DNA from: Christensenellaceae bacterium
Lineage (GTDB): Bacteria; Bacillota; Clostridia; Christensenellales; Aristaeellaceae
Reading direction: 5' to 3'
DNA: 64,000 bases
NCBI GenBank assembly: GCA_020025205.1
Contig: JAHHSO010000003.1
Location: forward strand, 31,887 to 95,886
The notes under the pieces are model-generated. The model saw nothing but the letters and a program-made list of their open reading frames with translations, was not told the origin of the DNA and ran no database searches. The position numbers and the translations under genes were made by a program. Of the stretch, positions 36,364-44,769 are shown piece by piece (the first letter of the stretch is position 1; each line of letters starts with the position of its first letter).

Positions 36364-38613
36364 TTATTTCAGTTCCACGAAGTAAAGCAGACCGCCGGTC
36401 GTGCCAACGACAATCTGATTGCCGTATGCAGCCGGAGAAGCCTTGATCGGGCTTCCCAAATTCACAGTGCTGATCGTAACACCAGAGAAACCGTCCATCA
36501 AGCGAAGGGTTCCATTGTCATCACCCATAACGATGTAACTCTTTCCGTCCGTCTGATACAGACCAATCGGGGACGATACGGATTCTACGTCAAGCGGCTG
36601 GTTCCATACCTCTGCGCCCGTCTTCTTATCCAAGGCGAACACAACAGCGCTGAGGTTGTTCTTGTCCAGCTCAAGACGGTTGACGTTGAAAACCACCAGA
36701 TCGCTGATCTCGCCTTCGCCAATCAACGCAGAAGCCATCAGGCCAGCATACATGCCTTCCTGGGCGGATTTGCTGGAATATTTTCCCTTCATTTCGGTCT
36801 GATATTCCCAGCGGATTTCGCCCGTGAGCGCATCCATCTTGACAAGACGCACCTGATTGCTGCGCTCATTCTTGGCGATTGCAGTGCCCGTATACAGGCT
36901 GACGCTGCCATCTGCTTCGCACTCAATGGATGGCGTAGCAATGACGCTGTCCCCCAGATCGACTGCCCAAACTGTCTTGAGCGTCGTCATGTCAACGCAC
37001 TGAACCATACCCGCCATATCTCCAAAGTACGCATAATCGCCATACGCTGCCGGGCTGCCAACAATTCCAGGCTTTCCGTTGCGGATATTGGTTTCATACG
37101 CATAGGCAGCCGCCTTTGGATCAATGGAAATCTCCGCGTTTTCCAGATCAAACTGGGTATTCATGTCTACCGTATAGAGCATTCCGTTCTGAGAAGTATA
37201 CACGAGGGTATCAGAATCGGACTCTACCAGTGCCGAAGAAGTAATCTGGCTGTTTTTAGACTGTGCTTCCAGCTCCTTGCTGGTTTTAAATCCGATGAGC
37301 TTCTGATTAATCAAATTGTAGATACGCATGCCAATGACGCCTTCATAATCGGCAGCTTCGTCTCCTGTCTGACCAACATACAGAAGCGGATAGCCATATG
37401 GATTGACACTTGCAGTCACATCCATCGGCAGACCAATGTCAATTGGCGGACGAGAAGGCGCCTGCGTATCCAAATCGTAGAAGTAAATTTTGCCGTCAGC
37501 AGAAGGAGCGATGACTTCCTTCATGGCTTTCGTATCGCGGGACTCCGGATTGATGTTCATCATCTCGCGAATATTCTTATACCACTTCACAATCAGCGGC
37601 TGGCTGCCGTAACCGAAACCAGTATACTGATTATCCAGCTTCGTTGTACGGACTCCGCGAACCACGCTGAGGGTTTCATCCTGCACCTCAACCGTGCCAT
37701 ATGCCGCATTCTGACGCAGCGGACCGCCTCTGAATGTCAGAACACCGCCCTGATCAGTATACTTTTCCGGATCACCCATGGAAACCTTTTCGCTTCCCGT
37801 CCATTCCGTCTTCTCGCCATCTGCAAGAACGTAACTGCCAGTAATCAGCGTTTCCGGCAAAGTTTCTTCAACTGCCGCGGCGCGTTCTGCGCGATAAGGA
37901 ACCGGGGTCGGGCTGGGTGTCGGGGTTGGTACCGGCGTTGGGCTCGGAGTAGGCGTAGGAACCGGCGTTGGGCTTGGAGTCGGCGTGGGCACCGGCGTCG
38001 GACTCGGAGTCGGGCTTGGAGTCGGCGTGGGCACCGGACTCGGAGTCGGCACTTGTGTCGGCGTAGGCGTCGGCTTAGGTGTCGCTGTCGGAGACGGTGT
38101 CGGCACCGGCGTCGGCACATCTGTTGGTTTGGGCGTTGGGGTCGGCACCGGCGTTGGAACCAGAGTCGCTGTGGGCTCCGGCGTCGGTACAGCCGTTGGT
38201 GCAGCCGTCGGCGTTACAGTCGGAGCAGGCGTTGAAATTATGCCAATCTGCCTGAAGAGTTCCTCACGCTCCTGCGGAAAAACTACCCAGCCCAAGACCA
38301 GAAGGATGATGATGAGAACAAGCACCGAAATGAGAACAGTCAGGCCGCCGCTGCCGCCTTTTTTGCGTTTTTTTCTGATCTGAGGCATTTCATCCTCGTC
38401 ATCATTAAACTCGTCTTTCCAAAGCGTTTCCTCTTCAAATTCGGGAACAGCCTTTCTGACCTCGCTGTGCGGCGGTTCAGGATGAACCGGAGAAGCAGGC
38501 TGATTAAAATTCTCTGTTTGCTGAGATTGCTCGAACGCCTCAAAAGCCTTTTGTTGTGCCTCTGCACGTCTGCGCCTTTTAGGCATCGGCTCACCGTTTT
38601 TCTGTTCGTCCAA
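36364..38613 (-). CDS. Membrane-anchored beta-propeller protein with Pro/Thr-rich stalk
   Basis: A 749-residue protein of unknown role. A charged cytoplasmic N-terminus (about 90 residues) is followed by one membrane segment (LTVLISVLVLIIILLVLGWVV, about residues 92-112), a Pro/Thr/Ser-rich stalk of some 120 residues built from PTPTPSPTPV repeats, and an extracellular domain with PQQ-type propeller blades (GKIYFYDL, DYAYFGDMAGMVQCVDM, GEIRWEYQ, GAEVWNQPLD). It likely stands on the cell surface. The start is uncertain: TTG at 38613 has GAGG at good spacing; GTG at 38622 and ATG at 38586 are alternatives. Confidence 0.8.
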   Translation of the reverse strand: MDEQKNGEPMPKRRRRAEAQQKAFEAFEQSQQTENFNQPASPVHPEPPHSEVRKAVPEFEEETLWKDEFNDDEDEMPQIRKKRKKGGSGGLTVLISVLVLIIILLVLGWVVFPQEREELFRQIGIISTPAPTVTPTAAPTAVPTPEPTATLVPTPVPTPTPKPTDVPTPVPTPSPTATPKPTPTPTQVPTPSPVPTPTPSPTPSPTPVPTPTPSPTPVPTPTPSPTPVPTPTPSPTPVPYRAERAAAVEETLPETLITGSYVLADGEKTEWTGSEKVSMGDPEKYTDQGGVLTFRGGPLRQNAAYGTVEVQDETLSVVRGVRTTKLDNQYTGFGYGSQPLIVKWYKNIREMMNINPESRDTKAMKEVIAPSADGKIYFYDLDTQAPSRPPIDIGLPMDVTASVNPYGYPLLYVGQTGDEAADYEGVIGMRIYNLINQKLIGFKTSKELEAQSKNSQITSSALVESDSDTLVYTSQNGMLYTVDMNTQFDLENAEISIDPKAAAYAYETNIRNGKPGIVGSPAAYGDYAYFGDMAGMVQCVDMTTLKTVWAVDLGDSVIATPSIECEADGSVSLYTGTAIAKNERSNQVRLVKMDALTGEIRWEYQTEMKGKYSSKSAQEGMYAGLMASALIGEGEISDLVVFNVNRLELDKNNLSAVVFALDKKTGAEVWNQPLDVESVSSPIGLYQTDGKSYIVMGDDNGTLRLMDGFSGVTISTVNLGSPIKASPAAYGNQIVVGTTGGLLYFVELK
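37905..38245 (-). repeat. Tandem repeats encoding the Pro/Thr stalk
   Basis: About 30-bp units encoding PTPTPSPTPV recur three or more times at 37905-38030, with degenerate PTP units up to 38245. The near-identical units could change in number by slippage. On the other strand they read as Gly-Val repeats, which are not a gene. Confidence 0.75.
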
Positions 38614-38652
38614 AGTGTACACCTCATTTCAGGGAGTCTGTGATTTGTGTTC

Positions 38653-38681
38653 ATTATACATGATTTTTTATCTTTTCTCAA
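38653..38681 (-). promoter_or_regulatory. Sigma-A promoter of the beta-propeller gene
   Basis: On the minus strand TTGAGA (38681-38676) and TATAAT (38658-38653) are 17 nt apart, 40 nt upstream of the start. Confidence 0.7.
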
Positions 38682-38783
38682 TCCCAATTTCTCAAAAAGC
38701 TGGAACAGAAGTCTTTTTTTCCCTGCCAAAGTTTGCGAATCAGCATAGAATGGGAATAGAAGATCCGAAAGGAGCGACCCTTC

Positions 38784-39089
38784 ATGCTCGAATCCATTTC
38801 TCCCTATATGCTTTTAAAGCTCAGCAAACCGAAAGAGCCTGACGTCATCGTCACTGAATACGACCGTTACAGCGCGATGCAGAACGCTTCAAATGTTTCC
38901 TCCCCAACTTTTCAGCCTCCCGCCGTCTCTGAACCAGAAGAACCCGCCAAAGTCCCGGAGTCTCCCATGCCGCCCTTCTATCCGCCTCTCAAACGCACAC
39001 ATTATATCAAGGATATTGGCGCTCGCCATGAAACAGCGTTAAAGAGCGGTGTCCGATTTATTCAGCCCAGCCAGCGCCCTGATACATAA
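38784..39089 (+). CDS. Small protein of unknown function
   Basis: A 101-residue product with AAAGGAG 9 nt before the ATG, so probably a real gene. The sequence starts MLESISPYMLLKLSKPKEPD, has a Pro-rich middle (SEPEEPAKVPESPMPPFYPP) and ends with HETALKSGVRFIQPS. It has no signal peptide or membrane segment and I know no family. It is divergent from the propeller gene and convergent with the next gene, whose end it overlaps by 28 nt. Confidence 0.6.
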   Translation: MLESISPYMLLKLSKPKEPDVIVTEYDRYSAMQNASNVSSPTFQPPAVSEPEEPAKVPESPMPPFYPPLKRTHYIKDIGARHETALKSGVRFIQPSQRPDT

Positions 39090-39520
39090 CGCGCCGCAGG
39101 CATGCAGGGCGGCGGCGGCCACCTGCGCTCCGGCCATCCACGTTCTTCCGTCTGCCTTTTTTTCTCTTCTGCCCGGTATATCGTCTTTTCTTGCTCCTGA
39201 TTTTTTGTTTTGCCCGCCGGCCGCTCCGTCGGGCATTCTCTTTTTTCCATCTCAAAAGCTCTTTTTGCCGCTTCATCTGTATACAGACGAAGCACGCCGT
39301 TTTCCGTTACATATGCAGCGGCAATCTTTGTTCCGTCATCCGGATGTTCATTTTCTTCTGCCGTCCACGCACCTTCCCACACGGTCTTCCTGTTGTCGGC
39401 CCGAATAATCGTCATTCTTGCTTTATCCATTGCTCCCCCCTTAAATCGCACTACCCCCTGCCCCTGAATGAGATAGCCTTCCGGCTTCCCTGTAGCGCCT
39501 TTTAATACAAAACTCCTGCC
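39062..39520 (-). CDS. Small protein of unknown function
   Basis: About 152 residues from a GTG preceded by TGGAGG; an ATG six codons earlier overlaps that site. The first 90 residues (VLKGATGKPEGYLIQGQGVVR, read as VLKGATGKPEG and YLIQGQGVVRF; TIIRADNRKTVWEGAWTAEE; YVTENGVLRLYTDEAAK) look like a small beta-rich domain. The tail is rich in Lys, Glu, Arg and Trp and low in complexity. No family is recognised. Confidence 0.55.
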   Translation of the reverse strand, partial: GRSFVLKGATGKPEGYLIQGQGVVRFKGGAMDKARMTIIRADNRKTVWEGAWTAEENEHPDDGTKIAAAYVTENGVLRLYTDEAAKRAFEMEKRECPTERPAGKTKNQEQEKTIYRAEEKKRQTEERGWPERRWPPPPCMPAARYVSGRWLG

Positions 39521-39625
39521 CACGATAAACACCTCCATAAAAAACTATGCCGAATTGCCGCTTGCCTTGTCAGGAATTTGGCTGTATAATGAATCAATGA
39601 TTTATGCCTAGGTGGAGGTCATCCT

Positions 39626-40693
39626 GTGCAATATAAGATTCCAATGTTATTTCTCTGTTTGCTTCTTTTCTTCTCTGCCGCCTTCGCAGACGAAGGAACC
39701 ACGGTCTGTTTTGAAGATTTCATGGCGAATGCTGAAAATGGCGTCCCCATGATTCGCTACACTGGCCGAACTAAAATCTCCATGAACATGCGCAGCGCCG
39801 CTGACAAGGAAAGTGAATCACTGGGGATTTTAAAAGAAGGCGACACCGTAAAGATTTTCGGTTTCGATCAGGTCTGGCTGTTTTGCTGGGATGAGACCGT
39901 CGGTATTTATTACATCGGTCGGCATAATGTAGATGATATTCAGCCGGTTTCTCCTGATATTCCTCCTTACGGAGTCATTCCAAACCGCTTTGTGGCTTCT
40001 ACTGCCGTTGAAACCCCTCTCCTTTCCGCACCAGACACCAACGCGGAAATATTGGCTTCTTACCCCGCTGATACGCGCATAAGTTTCTGGCATATCGTCG
40101 ATGGATGGGCTGTCGTTCCATACAAACGGGTGGTCGGTTACATGTACATGGGGGACATGAAAGACTTGACGCCGGTTTCTCCCAGTGTGGAATATGCACA
40201 GGCCGGCGACATTCTGTCTGCCTTCACCACTTTCTATTCTATCAAACAGACGGAATTGAACATTGGACGTATGGAAAATCTTCGCGTTGGCTCCGACTAT
40301 ATCAGCAAAGTTTATCAGCCAGGCGAATCCTTTTCCTTCAACCAGGTTGCAGGCCCTTATCGCAAGAGCCGCGGCTATATGGATTCCCCTGTTCTGATCA
40401 ACGGCGAATCTGTCGCCGGTTCCGGCGGCGGCACTTGCCAAGTTTCTACAACATTGTACAACGCTCTTTTGCAGCTGCCAGACGGGATCACCATTCTCTA
40501 TCGCCATGCACACGGTCCGAGCGGAGCAGCTTATGCGCCTCATGGCGTTGATGCAGCGGTAGGCCGTGATTTAGGCGGCGGCAACAGCATTGAATTGGAT
40601 CTCCGTTTCAGAAATGACTACGATTTTCCCATCGCTCTGGACTGCTCTGTGCAAAACGGAGCGTTGTGCATCTGCATTCGCAAAGCAGGATAA
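39626..40693 (+). CDS. VanW family protein with SH3-like repeats
   Basis: A secreted or surface protein of 355 residues. The start is GTG behind GGTGGAGG (7 nt). A signal peptide (about 1-21, ending SAAFA) is followed by two bacterial SH3-like regions (about 45-105 and 115-170: NMRSAADKESESLGILKEGD, PLLSAPDTNAEILASYPADT) and a C-terminal VanW domain (LRVGSDYISKVYQPGESFSF in parts, GGGTCQVSTTLYNALLQ near 275). Despite the name, VanW domains are common in vancomycin-sensitive spore-formers and their role is unknown. Confidence 0.88.
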   Translation: MQYKIPMLFLCLLLFFSAAFADEGTTVCFEDFMANAENGVPMIRYTGRTKISMNMRSAADKESESLGILKEGDTVKIFGFDQVWLFCWDETVGIYYIGRHNVDDIQPVSPDIPPYGVIPNRFVASTAVETPLLSAPDTNAEILASYPADTRISFWHIVDGWAVVPYKRVVGYMYMGDMKDLTPVSPSVEYAQAGDILSAFTTFYSIKQTELNIGRMENLRVGSDYISKVYQPGESFSFNQVAGPYRKSRGYMDSPVLINGESVAGSGGGTCQVSTTLYNALLQLPDGITILYRHAHGPSGAAYAPHGVDAAVGRDLGGGNSIELDLRFRNDYDFPIALDCSVQNGALCICIRKAG

Positions 40694-40716
40694 TTCAACA
40701 TAAAAACGCATCAAAT

Positions 40717-40765
40717 AAATTCCAGCAGGAAGTCAAGGTGTGTCCTTGGTTCCTGCTGGAATTTT
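40717..40765. terminator. Bidirectional terminator between vanW-type gene and recN
   Basis: AAATTCCAGCAGGAA (40717-40731) pairs with TTCCTGCTGGAATTT (40750-40764) around an 18-nt loop. T-runs follow on both strands, serving the converging genes. Confidence 0.85.
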
Positions 40766-40816
40766 AACTTTATGCATTTGGAATTTTTGAGAAGGAGACT
40801 TTTCGTACAACCCTTT

Positions 40817-42580
40817 TTATCCTTTATAACCGGCACTATGCTCTCGATTGGCTTCTCGAAGTACAGTTTTTCGCTTTCGCGCCTGTTCCAGCATATTGTG
40901 GGCATGGCTGACGCTGCTTTCACTCTCGCACCCAGCGCCTCCCACCATTCTTGCAATTTCCAGCGCACGCTGGTCATCGTCCAAATGCATGACCATGGTT
41001 CTTGTTGTACCATTTTCATCGTATTTGCGCACAAGAAACTGCTCGTCTGCCATGGCGGCAATCTGCGGCAGATGCGTCACACAAATGACCTGATGATGGT
41101 CACCAATTTGCGTCATCTTTTCAGCGACCACCTGTGCCATGTGACCGCTGATGCCTGTGTCAATTTCATCGAAAACCATGCTGCGCGGAATCCCCGGTTT
41201 CTGTGCCGAAAGATTTTTAAGAGCCAGCATGATACGGGATAATTCACCACCAGATGCAACGCGCGCCAATGGTTTAAGCGGCTGCCCCAAATTCGCACAA
41301 AACATCATCTCAATCCGATCAACACCCTGTGCGCTAAATCGATCCAACAGCTTTTCCCCTTCTTTCAGAGGTTCAAAAGCAACGGATAAGCGTGCATTTT
41401 TCATCCCAAGATCTCGAAGCTGACCTTCCATGCTTTTTTCAAATCGCCTGGCTGCTTCTTCGCGCTTTCTGGTTAAGCAAATCGAAATTTCTTCCAGTTC
41501 ATGCGTGAGATTCCGATATTCCTTTTCAAGGCGTTCCGCCGCCTCATCTGAACATTCCAATTCGTCCAGCTCAGATTCAATCTTATTGCGATAACAGATC
41601 ATGTCCTGCGTTGTCGCGCCATATTTTCGGTTTAAACGTTTTAGAAGATCCAGCCGGCTTTCAACTCGCTCCGCTTCTTCTTCGTCATATTCCATTTCTC
41701 CGCGAAGATCACACAAATCTCGTGCCGCGTCTTCCACTTCGTAACAAAGACCATCCAAGCGTTCATAAAGCGTTTCATAGCGAGAATCCAACGAAGCCAC
41801 CGGCATCAGCGCATTGACACCTTCGCGGAGCAGTTCGACTGCTGACGAGCCTCCGTCAACGCCATTGTTCAACAGCGCGCAGGACTCATCAAACGCCGAA
41901 ATAATCTTTCCTGAATTGCGGAAAAATACCTTCTGCCTTTCCAGCTCTTCCTCTTCGCCTTCTATCAAATGTGCATTTTGAAGCTCTTCCAGCTGAAAAC
42001 GAAGCATGTCAATGCGCTGTTCTCTTTCCGCGACATTGCGGCGAAGACGCGAAAGCTTCTGCGAACAGTTGCGCCACTTGGCATATGCCTTTTCATTTTC
42101 TGCCAGCAGCGGGCCAATTTCATCTGCCGCATATTCATCCAGATATGCAATATGGTTCCTGCTGTCCAGAAGAAGCTGATGTTCATGCTGGCCATGTATA
42201 TCCAGAAGCTGGGCTGAAACATGCCGGAGCGTTTGAAGCGGCACAACATTCCCGTTTACACGGCAGATATTGCGGCCGGAACTGGTCAGCTCACGGGAAA
42301 TAGAGACGGTATCCTCATCGTTCATCATTTCAAGCTCTTCAAGAACCGCCTGCACTTTCTCATTTCCAGCGATATCAAAAACAGCTTCCACGCGTGCCTT
42401 CGCCTCGCCATTTGCAATCAGGTCTCTGTCTGCGCGCTCTCCAAGCACCAGATTAACCGCATCCACAACGATGGACTTTCCCGCTCCGGTTTCGCCTGTC
42501 ATCACATTCATGCCCGGTGCAAAATCTATCGTCATTTCATCAATCAACGCCAGATGATGAATGCTGAGCTGCAAAAGCAT
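40817..42580 (-). CDS. recN: DNA repair protein RecN
   Basis: RecN is an SMC-like ATPase that acts at double-strand breaks. The 587 residues have Walker A GETGAGKSIVVDA at 30-42, a long central coiled coil, the signature RVASGGELSRIMLALK near 465 and Walker B MVFDEIDTGISGHMAQVV. AGGAGG precedes the ATG. It follows argR by 15 nt, the classical argR-recN pair of Bacillota. Confidence 0.95.
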   Translation of the reverse strand: MLLQLSIHHLALIDEMTIDFAPGMNVMTGETGAGKSIVVDAVNLVLGERADRDLIANGEAKARVEAVFDIAGNEKVQAVLEELEMMNDEDTVSISRELTSSGRNICRVNGNVVPLQTLRHVSAQLLDIHGQHEHQLLLDSRNHIAYLDEYAADEIGPLLAENEKAYAKWRNCSQKLSRLRRNVAEREQRIDMLRFQLEELQNAHLIEGEEEELERQKVFFRNSGKIISAFDESCALLNNGVDGGSSAVELLREGVNALMPVASLDSRYETLYERLDGLCYEVEDAARDLCDLRGEMEYDEEEAERVESRLDLLKRLNRKYGATTQDMICYRNKIESELDELECSDEAAERLEKEYRNLTHELEEISICLTRKREEAARRFEKSMEGQLRDLGMKNARLSVAFEPLKEGEKLLDRFSAQGVDRIEMMFCANLGQPLKPLARVASGGELSRIMLALKNLSAQKPGIPRSMVFDEIDTGISGHMAQVVAEKMTQIGDHHQVICVTHLPQIAAMADEQFLVRKYDENGTTRTMVMHLDDDQRALEIARMVGGAGCESESSVSHAHNMLEQARKRKTVLREANREHSAGYKG

Positions 42581-42595
42581 AGCGCCCCTCCTGAA

Positions 42596-43045
42596 TTACC
42601 TGTTCAAATTGCGAAAACGGTGTACGACCGCTTCCGCTTCCTCGGTGTCGTGTACAATAACAAGAATTGTATTGTCCCCTGCAATGGTGCCCAGCACCTC
42701 CGGCCAATGCAGGTTGTCCACAGCTTCTGCGGCCACATGCGCACTGCCTGCAATGGTGTGAACGACAACCAAGTTGTTGGAACTCATTGCCTCGACCACG
42801 GAATCTTCCAGCATCCGCTGAAGCCTGTCACCAACCTTCTGATCGCCTCTGTCCATGGTGGCATAGCGATAGCTTCCATCTTCAGAAAGCACTTTAATCA
42901 GGTGCATTTCCCTGATATCGCGGGAAACGGTAGCCTGCGTGACCACCATTCCGTGCTCACGCAGCGCTTCTGCCAGTTCTTCCTGTGTCTGTATATTCTG
43001 TTCTTCGACAATCTGGCGAATCAGCGCCTGACGTTTAGATTTCAT
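42596..43045 (-). CDS. argR: Arginine repressor ArgR/AhrC
   Basis: The hexameric repressor of arginine synthesis and activator of catabolism. 149 residues: winged helix (RQALIRQIVEEQNIQTQEEL in the first 25; VTQATVSRDIREMHLIKV recognition region near 34-51) and a C-terminal arginine-binding core with GSAHVAAEAVDNLHWPEVLG in parts and TIAGDNTILVI. ACAAGGAGG precedes the ATG. Confidence 0.94.
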   Translation of the reverse strand: MKSKRQALIRQIVEEQNIQTQEELAEALREHGMVVTQATVSRDIREMHLIKVLSEDGSYRYATMDRGDQKVGDRLQRMLEDSVVEAMSSNNLVVVHTIAGSAHVAAEAVDNLHWPEVLGTIAGDNTILVIVHDTEEAEAVVHRFRNLNR

Positions 43046-43063
43046 GGCTCATTCCTCCTTGTA

Positions 43064-43942
43064 TCACAAACTCCACTGGGATAACTTGTCCTTGAGCAGA
43101 GAAAAGAAATTCCGCTCTTTGGGAAAACGAATCAGCAATGCATCATGGCCGGAGCGCCTGATGCTGACCTGTTCTTGGTTGAGCATCTGACAGACCGCCT
43201 GCCCGTCAATTGAAAGCTGAATGCCTTCACGCATTTCTTTCATATTTAAACGCAAAACAACGCGCTCTCCCGCAGAAAGGACGATTGGTCTGGACTGCAA
43301 TGAATGCGGACAGATCGGAGTAAGCACAAAACACGGCACATCCGGACTGACTATTGGGCCGCCTGCCGAAAGCGAATAGGCCGTGGAACCCGTCGGGCTT
43401 GCGATAACCACACCATCGGCAATATAATGATCAACCAGCGTATCGCCGACAAAGACATCCATCGCTATCATTCTTTGACAAAGGCCGCGGGATATGCTGA
43501 CTTCATTGGTTGCAAACGTACTAACCGCATGTCCATCTAAATCCGCTTCAACACAGAGCATCATGCGACGTTCAATTTCATACTCTCCCCGCACAAGCGC
43601 ATCCAGCGCCTGTGCCAGTTCATCAACCTGTGTTTCCAGAAGAAACCCCAGCCGTCCCATGTTGATCCCCAATATCGGAATGTCACATTTCACATATAAA
43701 TCCAGTGCACGAAGCATGGTTCCGTCGCCGCCAAACACAAAGAGCATATCCATCTTTTCCTGATCTGGCGCATTCAGAAAAACGGCATCCTTCGGAAATT
43801 CCGAAATGTGTTCGTATAAATCTGCGCGGTCATCTTCAAAAAAGACCGGTTCCATACCGTGCTTGCGACACATCGTCACACAAAGTGCCACTGTTTCATA
43901 AATCGACGGTTTATTTTTATTCAGGTAAAACATCGGCGTCAT
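43064..43942 (-). CDS. nadK: NAD kinase
   Basis: It phosphorylates NAD to NADP. The 292 residues carry the GGDGTML motif near 71-77, NMGRLGFL near 95, TNEVSISRG near 169 and GSTAYSLSAGGPIV near 208. It lies between tlyA and argR, in the order tlyA-nadK-argR-recN that is typical of Clostridia. The ribosome site is weak; an upstream gene ends 11 nt before it. Confidence 0.94.
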   Translation of the reverse strand: MTPMFYLNKNKPSIYETVALCVTMCRKHGMEPVFFEDDRADLYEHISEFPKDAVFLNAPDQEKMDMLFVFGGDGTMLRALDLYVKCDIPILGINMGRLGFLLETQVDELAQALDALVRGEYEIERRMMLCVEADLDGHAVSTFATNEVSISRGLCQRMIAMDVFVGDTLVDHYIADGVVIASPTGSTAYSLSAGGPIVSPDVPCFVLTPICPHSLQSRPIVLSAGERVVLRLNMKEMREGIQLSIDGQAVCQMLNQEQVSIRRSGHDALLIRFPKERNFFSLLKDKLSQWSL

Positions 43943-43953
43943 GTGCCGTCACC

Positions 43954-44769
43954 TCATCGCTCCAGCTGTTCATGCGCCGCCTTGACGACAGCGTTCACAT
44001 CGTCTTGCGTAACGCGGCGAACTGCTCTGTTTGCCGGCAGAATGTGAACCAGAAACTCAATGTTTCCTTCCGGGCCTTTGATTGGCGAATATGACAGATC
44101 CTGCGCTATCCAGCCCATATCATTTTCAATAAAATGCAGAATCTCAAGAATCACATCATGATGCACCTGTGCATCACGAACCACGCCCTTCTTGCCCACG
44201 CGCTCACGTCCCGCTTCAAACTGCGGTTTAATAAGCGAAATGAACTCGCCGTCCTCGCCCATGATGGCCGCAGCCGCCGGCAAAATTTTCGTTATGGAAA
44301 TAAACGATACATCCATTACGCCCAGCGTTGGCTTTCTGTCCAGATCTTCAGCTGTCAGATACCTTGCATTGACCCTTTCCATCACAGTAACACGCGGGTC
44401 ATTGCGCAATTTCCAATCCAGCTGGCCATAGCCCACATCAATGGAATAGACATGTTCCGCGCCATTCTGCAAAAGCACATCTGTAAACCCGCCGGTTGAT
44501 GCGCCCAAATCCATGGCCACAACACCAGTCGGATCGACATGGAACACCTTGAGTCCTTTTTCCAGTTTCAAAGCACCGCGGCTGACATAGCCGGTTCCCG
44601 TCTGCCGGACAGACAGCTCGTCTTCGTCCTTCACCTGCATTGAAGCTTTGTCTACTTTATTCTCTCCAATATAGACCACTCCAGACATGACAAGTGCCTG
44701 TGCCTTTTCCCGGCTTGATGCCAACCCGCGCTCCACAAGCGCGACATCCACTCTCTTCTTATCGGGCAT
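43954..44769 (-). CDS. tlyA: TlyA family rRNA 2'-O-methyltransferase
   Basis: TlyA proteins methylate cytidines in 16S and 23S rRNA; in mycobacteria this makes cells sensitive to capreomycin. The 271 residues have an N-terminal S4 RNA-binding domain (KRVDVALVERGLASSREKAQ in parts) and an FtsJ-like domain: AMDLGASTGGFTDVLL (SAM site), SIDVGYGQLDW and LIKPQFEAGRE with the catalytic Lys. Its start overlaps dxs by 11 nt. Confidence 0.94.
   Translation of the reverse strand: MPDKKRVDVALVERGLASSREKAQALVMSGVVYIGENKVDKASMQVKDEDELSVRQTGTGYVSRGALKLEKGLKVFHVDPTGVVAMDLGASTGGFTDVLLQNGAEHVYSIDVGYGQLDWKLRNDPRVTVMERVNARYLTAEDLDRKPTLGVMDVSFISITKILPAAAAIMGEDGEFISLIKPQFEAGRERVGKKGVVRDAQVHHDVILEILHFIENDMGWIAQDLSYSPIKGPEGNIEFLVHILPANRAVRRVTQDDVNAVVKAAHEQLER

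Noticed and set aside
36295..38235. A 646-codon open frame on the plus strand, antisense to the beta-propeller gene, with Arg- and Gly-rich repeats.
   Set aside because: It is a shadow of the minus-strand gene; the repeats mirror the Pro/Thr stalk codons and no ribosome site fits.
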